Shown one piece after another: positions 45,985-51,258 of a stretch of DNA of 51,258 bases. The stretch's first letter is position 1. Each line of letters begins with the position of its first letter. The notes below the pieces were generated by a model that worked only from the letters and a program-made list of their open reading frames with translations, ran no database searches and had not been told where the DNA came from. The position numbers and the translations under genes are program-made. The DNA comes from Opitutus sp. GAS368 (GTDB lineage Bacteria; Verrucomicrobiota; Verrucomicrobiia; Opitutales; Opitutaceae): contig CAMDRP010000010.1 in the NCBI GenBank assembly GCA_945906965.1, positions 1 to 51,258 on the forward strand, read 5' to 3'.

Positions 45985-46605
45985 ATGGATGTTGCTCTCG
46001 ACCAACCGGTGCTGGTGTTGAATCGCCTCTGGCAGGCGGTCAACGTCATCGGCGCTCGACGAGCTTTTGCGCTGTTGGCCCGCGGGCACGCCCATGTGGT
46101 GCATCATCACGATGATGATTTCCGGATGTTTTCGATGATGGATTGGATCGATTTCTCCGCAAGCAATCCGCCCGTCGAGGCTGTGGAAACAGTTCATACG
46201 CCGACCCGCACGATCCGTTTGCCCCGGGTGATCTTGCTCACCTTTTTCGACAAGTTGCCGTGCAAGGAACTGAAGCTCACGCGTGGTAATGTCTTCGACC
46301 GCGACAAGAACACGTGTCAGTATTGCTCGCGGGTTTTGCCGCGCGAGCAGCTCAATCTTGATCACGTGATCCCGCGCGATGCGGGTGGCAAGACGACGTG
46401 GGAAAACATCGTTTGCTCGTGCATCAAGTGCAATTCGCGGAAGGCCAATCGCCTGCCGCACGACGCGCATATGCGTCTCATCCGCAAACCTGTGCGGCCG
46501 AAGTGGCGCCCTGTGATTTCGCTCGTGCTAGGTAACCAAAGCCAGCACGCCGCTTGGAAGGACTTCCTCGACGTCGCTTATTGGAACGTCGAATTGGAAG
46601 ACTGA
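45985..46605 (+). CDS. HNH endonuclease domain protein
   Basis: A 206-residue protein. The N-terminal half (VLVLNRLWQAVNVIGARRAF onward) is typical of the family of stand-alone bacterial HNH proteins. The C-terminal HNH/zinc-finger part has Cys pairs in CQYCSRVL and CSCIKCNSRKANR flanking LNLDHVIPRDAGG, where the Asp-His metal site sits, and NIVCS for the HNH Asn. It probably cleaves or nicks DNA; the biological role in this housekeeping-type subgroup is unknown. It is a monocistronic unit. Confidence 0.87.
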   Translation: MDVALDQPVLVLNRLWQAVNVIGARRAFALLARGHAHVVHHHDDDFRMFSMMDWIDFSASNPPVEAVETVHTPTRTIRLPRVILLTFFDKLPCKELKLTRGNVFDRDKNTCQYCSRVLPREQLNLDHVIPRDAGGKTTWENIVCSCIKCNSRKANRLPHDAHMRLIRKPVRPKWRPVISLVLGNQSQHAAWKDFLDVAYWNVELED

Positions 46606-46639
46606 GTCGGGCGCAGCGCGATGCGGCGCGCGTCTTGGT

Positions 46640-46885
46640 TTAGGCGGGCGGTTTCGATTTTTGGCGCACGAGCAGCAACAATGTGGCGGCCGCGATGATA
46701 TTGATCGCGGCTAAAATCAGGCGGGCGGGCAGGGGGATTTTGGGGTTGGCGACGAAAATCAAGACTAGGGCGCACACAATGAGCACGGTGCACGCGAGGT
46801 AGATGAGTTTGCGTTGGCGCGGGGTGGGCGCGTAGGCGTCGGTCGGGGTGGGCGGGGGAGTGGGGGTGACGGGAGGGACGGTCAT
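46640..46885 (-). CDS. Small two-helix membrane protein
   Basis: An 81-residue protein: a Pro/Thr-rich cytoplasmic N-terminus (MTVPPVTPTPPPTPTDAYA), then two transmembrane helices (LIYLACTVLIVCALVLIFVA and LILAAINIIAAATLLLLV) joined by NPKIPLPAR, and a short basic tail. I recognise no family. The start at 46885 is preferred over an upstream one that adds four residues. It follows the histidine kinase gene by 30 bases on the same strand and may be co-transcribed. Confidence 0.65.
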   Translation of the reverse strand: MTVPPVTPTPPPTPTDAYAPTPRQRKLIYLACTVLIVCALVLIFVANPKIPLPARLILAAINIIAAATLLLLVRQKSKPPA

Positions 46886-46915
46886 GGTGAAATACAAAAT
46901 ATGAGCGGATGCTGT

Positions 46916-48637
46916 TTATGCGAGGGGCAAGGTTAGGCGCATCGTGGTGCCTTCTGGACTGCTCGAGAGGAGGGTGAGATCGCCGTGGTGGGAAATGAGA
47001 ACGCGTTTAGCGATGGCGAGGCCTAGGCCGGTGCCGCCGGGGCGGCCGGAAAGGAAGGAATCGAAAATGCGGTCGCGGATGTTTTCGGGAATACCGGTGC
47101 CGGTGTCGGCGAGGTCGAGTTGGGCGACGGCGCCGGAATCGCGGAGGGCTACGTCGAGCGTGACGTTGATCGTGCCACCGTCAGGCATGGCCTGCATGGC
47201 GTTGATGATGAGGTTGAGGAGGACTTGTTGTAATTGACCGTGGTGGCCTTCGACGACGACCGGGCGTGCGGGTGGCTCGAAACGGAAAGTAATTTTACTC
47301 TGCGCGAGTTTGAGGCGGAGCAGAACGAGTGTGTCTTCGATGATTTCGCCGAGCGAGCAACGCGTGTGGAGGCTCGTGGGGGCTTTGGCGAAATTGAGCA
47401 CGCGTGTGACGATGGCTTCCAGCTGATCGAGTTTTTCACCGATGACGCGCATGTCGGTGTGGCGGGGATCTTCTGGGGTGAAATCGACCCCGAGGCCGCC
47501 GTGGAGGAGTTTAAGGACCGTGAGCGGGTTGCGGATTTCGTGGGCGATCTCGGCGGCGAGGAGGCCGAGGGTGGTGAGCCGTTCGTTTTTGCGGAGGGAA
47601 TCTTCGCTCTGGAAAACGCGGGTGTAGAGGCGGGAATTTTGCAGAGCGACGGCGCCGAGCGAGGCGAGGGCGGCGAGGAGGCGTTTCTCGTCGTTATCAA
47701 AGCGGTGGACGCGATCCGTGAAGACGGCGAGGACGCCGAGAACTTCGCCTTCGTAGCTGAGAGGCGTAGCGAGGGCGGAAACGAGCGCGGGGTCGAGGGG
47801 TAGGTCGTTGAGGTCGCGAAAATCGGGTGTCTGGATATTCGTGAAAGTGATGGCGCGGCGGGTGTGGACGGCGGCGGCGAAGGCGCAAGAATCGAGCGGA
47901 AGCGCGCCAGCGGGTGGCGCGGTAACGGCGGCGCTGGTGGTCAGGGCCGCGAAGCTCAGCGTGGCGGTCTCAGCGTCGTGGAGGTAGAGCGCGCAGGCAC
48001 GAGCCGAGAGGACGAGGCGAGCGTCGCGGGTGAGTGAGTCGAAGAGTTCTTGGGGCTCGAGTTTGGCGACGAGGGATTGGCCGGTGGTGATGAGGGTCTC
48101 CAGTTGGCGGGCCTTGGCTTTGAGGTGGCGGAGTTGCCAGAGGCGTTGGACGACTGCGGTAGCTTCAGCAGTGAAGCGGACGAGCAGCGCGAGGTTGCCG
48201 GGCGTGAAATGGCCGATGGTGTCGTGATCAAGGCAGATCACGCCGATGACTTGGCCGTTGTCCTCCATGGGCGCGGCGATTTCGCAGGCGGTGCTCGAGC
48301 GGACGCGGACGTAGCGGGCGTCGCGGGTGACGTCGGGAACGAGTTGCGCGCGGGAATGGAAGGCGACCCAGCCGGTGATGCCTTGGCCGAGCCGGAGGAC
48401 GACTTCGCGGTAATCGGCGGGGAGGCCGATTTGGGTCTCGATTTCGAGGCGGCCGTGGTCCGGGTTGAGTAGCGAGATGGAGCCGGCGGAGCCTTCGAAG
48501 TGGGTGAGCAGTTCGCCGAGGATGCGCGGCAGGACAAATGCGGGATCCTCGCTCTGAAAACCGAGCGAGGCGATGCGGCCGAGCGTGGCTTGATCGGCGA
48601 GGGAAAGGGCGGAGGCGGATTCCACGCGTTCGAACAT
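46916..48637 (-). CDS. Soluble GAF-GAF sensor histidine kinase
   Basis: A 573-residue protein with no signal peptide or membrane helix. GAF 1 spans about residues 30-165, GAF 2 about 190-335, then HisKA with phospho-acceptor His366 (AAEIAHEIRNPLT). The ATPase domain has the N box (QVLLNLIINAMQAM), G1 (DTGTGIPENI) and G2 (GGTGLGLAIAK). It should sense a cytoplasmic ligand or redox state through the GAF domains. No response regulator is adjacent. It starts 110 bases after glnD ends on the same strand. Confidence 0.92.
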   Translation of the reverse strand: MFERVESASALSLADQATLGRIASLGFQSEDPAFVLPRILGELLTHFEGSAGSISLLNPDHGRLEIETQIGLPADYREVVLRLGQGITGWVAFHSRAQLVPDVTRDARYVRVRSSTACEIAAPMEDNGQVIGVICLDHDTIGHFTPGNLALLVRFTAEATAVVQRLWQLRHLKAKARQLETLITTGQSLVAKLEPQELFDSLTRDARLVLSARACALYLHDAETATLSFAALTTSAAVTAPPAGALPLDSCAFAAAVHTRRAITFTNIQTPDFRDLNDLPLDPALVSALATPLSYEGEVLGVLAVFTDRVHRFDNDEKRLLAALASLGAVALQNSRLYTRVFQSEDSLRKNERLTTLGLLAAEIAHEIRNPLTVLKLLHGGLGVDFTPEDPRHTDMRVIGEKLDQLEAIVTRVLNFAKAPTSLHTRCSLGEIIEDTLVLLRLKLAQSKITFRFEPPARPVVVEGHHGQLQQVLLNLIINAMQAMPDGGTINVTLDVALRDSGAVAQLDLADTGTGIPENIRDRIFDSFLSGRPGGTGLGLAIAKRVLISHHGDLTLLSSSPEGTTMRLTLPLA

Positions 48638-48747
48638 TGGGGAATCAGGGCGGAAGGCCAGAAATTCTGCGTTCGCCGCGCGAGTTGGACGCAGCGGGAG
48701 CGTAGATTTTTTCTAAACCAGCGAGCCGCCGCGGCGGAGCGGGCCGT

Positions 48748-51258
48748 TTATTTGCCGGCGGTCGCTGGAGCGGGTGCGGCGATGACCTCGGCGAGCGCGT
48801 CTCGAAGGGCGTGCAGGCGTTCCGGATTTTCGACGGCGGTATGGTCGCCGCTTTCGATATAAAACGTGTCGATGGCGACGCCACGCTCGGTGCCGATGCG
48901 CGCAAAGGTGGTGTCAAAACCGTGGTCGGATACAGTTTTGGCGAGGCGATAGAGGAGACCGATTTGGTCGCGGGCCTGGATTTCCACGATGGTGCGCTCC
49001 ATGGAGAGTTCGTGGTAAACCTCGACGGTGGGAGGAAAGGAGCTGTGGAGCGCTTCGCCGTTGGTGGTGGAGAGGTAGCGGGTCGCGGCGATTTTTTTAG
49101 CTTGGGCGACGATGTCGGGATAGAGGTCTTTGTTAGAGACGAGGGCGGACTCGATGGTTTTGGCAAAAATTTCCTGCGCGGCGGCGCTTTGGACGACCCC
49201 GCGACCGGGTTCGACAACATAGAAGGTGTCGATGGCGATGTGATCGGTCCGGGAGATGACCTTGGCCCCGAGGATACTCAGGCCGGCGACGCTTAGGGCG
49301 CCGGCGAGTTTATAAAAGAGGCCGGCGCGATCCCAAGTGACGACGTTGACGACGGTGAGGGAGCGGTTGAGATCGTCTTTCCACTCGATGACGGGGCGGA
49401 GCGTGCCGACGGAATCGGCGGCGGCGATGGAGGTGAACAATTTGTTCACCATCTGGATGTGGAGAGCGATTTCGCTGCCTTCGGTGTGGATGAAATAGCG
49501 GTCGGGCAGCAGGCTGAAGTGCGCGGCGATCTCGTCATCACTGATGCCGGGTATGCGTTGGGCGATGAGGTCCTGTTGGGTCATGAGCTTTTTAGCTTCG
49601 TAACTGGCGGCGAGGGTGGGGCCGTGTTTCAGGCGTTCAAGGGTAGCGCGAAAAAGCGTGGTATGGAGCGTATCTTTGTAACTGTTCCATAGATCAACCG
49701 TGGTGCCGCGAGCGTCGCAAAAGGTGTGGACGTACAGCATCCGCAAGCGCTCGGGATCGAGCACAAGATCGGCGAAGGCGGCGGCGGTATTAGGATCATC
49801 GACATCCCGCTTCTGCCAGAATCGTGCCATCGCCAAATGATTTTGGATGACAAAGGAGACCACGGCACAGCCCTCGGTCGAAACATCGAAACGTTTCAGC
49901 AGTGGCTCGGCGATGCGCACGCCGCTTTCGGCGTGGCCCTGGATGCCCTTAGCTTTGCCGATATCATGAAGTAGCAGCGTAAGATAAAGTAAGGCTGAGT
50001 CAGAAATCTCGTGGAGCACCTCACGGTATTTGAGCGTGATGGGCTCGGCGGCGGTAAAGATGCGGTCGAGCTCGCGGATGGCGTTGAGCGTGTGCACATC
50101 AGCCGTGTAGCGATGGTAATATTCGTGCTGCACGAGGCACGTGAGCGCGTCGAAGGCGGGGATAAAACGACCGAGTACGCCCAACTCATGCATCAGGGCC
50201 AGCGCCGGATAAACCGCACCGACTTCGGAGAGGATCGCGCGAAAGCTGGCCGTGGCGTCGGCGGAGGCTGCGACTTCCTCCGTGAGCAAAGGCAAGGATT
50301 CGCGGATGAGTTCGCGCAGGTGCAGGTCGATCGCGCAGTCGAGTTGCTGGCTATGGCGGAAAACGCGAATCAGGCGGACGGGATCGGTCGTGAAAATCGC
50401 GGGGGATTCAGCGGCGAGTTCGCGTCCGCGCACGATGAAGCCATCGAGGCGTTTGCTGCGGGTGAAACGTGAGATGAGGAGTGATTCGCGAATGGAGCTG
50501 GCTGTGCCCTTCGCGCCGCGGCCGATACTGAGCGCAAGACGGCTCTCGACGAGTTTCGACATGCGAAAAATCGTCTGCGCCGCGCGGTAATAATCCTGCA
50601 TGAAATGCTCCACGCGCTGGAGCATGTCGGTCTCGGTGTAGCCGAGGTTTTCGGCGACGCGCGGTTGGGTGTCCAGATTGAGGGTATCCGTAGGGCGAGG
50701 GCTGATGAAATGCAGCTCGTTGCGCACGCGCAGGATGAATTCGTACGCGCATTGCGCGGCCTCGACATCGGCGGGCTTCAGATAATTTTGCGCGGCGAGG
50801 TCAGCGAGGGTGTCGATGCCGAGTTTCACGCGGGCCATCCAAACGGTGCTTTGGTAATCGCGTAGGCCCCCGACGCCGTTTTTTACGTCGGGTTCTTGGT
50901 TGAAAACGGTGTCGGCAAACTTGGCGCGGCGGCTGTTTTGGTCGTCGAGGCGGGCCGCGATGTAGGCCTTGGGGTCTTCGCTCGTGTAAAAATTACGGTA
51001 AGTCTGGGCGAACGTCTCAGCGAGCGCGGGCGAGCCGGCGACGAGGCGCGCTTCGAGCAAGGCGGTCTTCGTCTGGATGTCTTTGCGCGCCTCGATAAAT
51101 ACTTCGTCAAGGGTGCGCGTGGAATGTCCGACTTTCAGACCGCAGTCCCACAACAGGTACAAGATTTCCTGCGTGAGGTGTTCTTGGAGGGGGTGGGCGA
51201 GGGTCGCTTTCGTCTTGGCCGGGAAGAGAAACATCACGTCGATATCGCTCCACGGCGC
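48748..51258 (-). CDS. glnD: [Protein-PII] uridylyltransferase / uridylyl-removing enzyme, N-terminus outside window
   Basis: At least 836 residues are visible, reading leftward; the frame is open to the right edge (APWSDIDVMFLF), where the SDIDV of the nucleotidyltransferase active site is seen. Next come the GlnE/GlnD-like helical part (EPDVKNGVGGLRDYQSTVW), an HD domain (EYYHRYTADVHTL and LLLHDIGKAKGIQGH), and two C-terminal ACT domains (TVVNVVTWDRAGLFYKLAGA and TIVEIQARDQIGLLYRLAKT). GlnD senses glutamine and modifies PII to control nitrogen assimilation. The start codon and the GG loop lie beyond the window. Confidence 0.95.
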   Translation of the reverse strand, partial: APWSDIDVMFLFPAKTKATLAHPLQEHLTQEILYLLWDCGLKVGHSTRTLDEVFIEARKDIQTKTALLEARLVAGSPALAETFAQTYRNFYTSEDPKAYIAARLDDQNSRRAKFADTVFNQEPDVKNGVGGLRDYQSTVWMARVKLGIDTLADLAAQNYLKPADVEAAQCAYEFILRVRNELHFISPRPTDTLNLDTQPRVAENLGYTETDMLQRVEHFMQDYYRAAQTIFRMSKLVESRLALSIGRGAKGTASSIRESLLISRFTRSKRLDGFIVRGRELAAESPAIFTTDPVRLIRVFRHSQQLDCAIDLHLRELIRESLPLLTEEVAASADATASFRAILSEVGAVYPALALMHELGVLGRFIPAFDALTCLVQHEYYHRYTADVHTLNAIRELDRIFTAAEPITLKYREVLHEISDSALLYLTLLLHDIGKAKGIQGHAESGVRIAEPLLKRFDVSTEGCAVVSFVIQNHLAMARFWQKRDVDDPNTAAAFADLVLDPERLRMLYVHTFCDARGTTVDLWNSYKDTLHTTLFRATLERLKHGPTLAASYEAKKLMTQQDLIAQRIPGISDDEIAAHFSLLPDRYFIHTEGSEIALHIQMVNKLFTSIAAADSVGTLRPVIEWKDDLNRSLTVVNVVTWDRAGLFYKLAGALSVAGLSILGAKVISRTDHIAIDTFYVVEPGRGVVQSAAAQEIFAKTIESALVSNKDLYPDIVAQAKKIAATRYLSTTNGEALHSSFPPTVEVYHELSMERTIVEIQARDQIGLLYRLAKTVSDHGFDTTFARIGTERGVAIDTFYIESGDHTAVENPERLHALRDALAEVIAAPAPATAGK

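Overview
The window is GC-rich chromosomal DNA with 47 credible protein-coding genes on both strands. I found no tRNA, rRNA, CRISPR array, insertion sequence or prophage. Gene content and family subtypes point to a verrucomicrobium, most likely Opitutaceae-like; this is an inference. The clues are an amidophosphoribosyltransferase of the Bacteroidetes/Verrucomicrobia type, a diadenylate cyclase fused to a PTS EIIA domain, several pectin and xylan side-chain esterases, a decayed piece of a large secreted protein of a type I associate with verrucomicrobia, and many start codons with no Shine-Dalgarno sequence.

Layout. 1-1775: an edge-truncated CE7 acetyl xylan esterase divergent from a beta-hydroxyacid dehydrogenase-like oxidoreductase. 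1846-7336 (minus): a cell-elongation operon in the order secreted protein, mreB, small membrane protein, mreC, mreD, mrdA (PBP2). 7462-9458 (plus): a lone nuoA, a three-domain c-di-AMP synthase candidate (EIIA, pyruvate-kinase-C-like, DAC) and rpmG with its terminator. 9587-13692: a small unknown protein, an Mrp-type ATPase, tolB, a superoxide dismutase sharing a bidirectional terminator with tolB, and a tadA-like deaminase. 13816-18352 (plus): infA, a XerC/D recombinase, a small conserved protein and rapA. 18377-21247: DoxX, an orphan CheY-like receiver, an M28 peptidase and a propeller-like protein. 21356-23066 (minus): a hipBA toxin-antitoxin pair with two near-identical operator palindromes. 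23098-31449: purine synthesis (purL divergent from purF and purM), then threonine synthase.

31632-35422 begins with a remnant of a secreted protein. It continues with a tight four-gene sugar operon: HPS/KGPDC-like decarboxylase, zinc dehydrogenase, SDR and TIM-barrel isomerase. A DEAD-box helicase with a DbpA-like RNA-binding tail follows. 37624-44259 (minus) joins a secreted tandem CE12 rhamnogalacturonan acetylesterase to an ABC sugar importer in the order ATPase, permease, permease, binding protein, which suggests uptake of pectin-derived rhamnose or a similar ligand. 44306-51258 holds a TPR protein, a YchJ/SEC-C protein, an orphan valine-rich leader-like peptide with a terminator, an HNH nuclease, a small membrane protein, a soluble GAF-GAF histidine kinase and glnD, which runs off the right edge.

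The observations most worth following up are: the EIIA-PK-DAC fusion with an altered RHR motif; the attenuator-like valine leader at 45674-45826, which has no amino-acid biosynthesis gene behind it; the operator that sits directly on the hipB start; the uncharacterised sugar operon; the small protein inside the mre operon; and the tandem CE12 enzyme whose second domain lacks the catalytic Asp.
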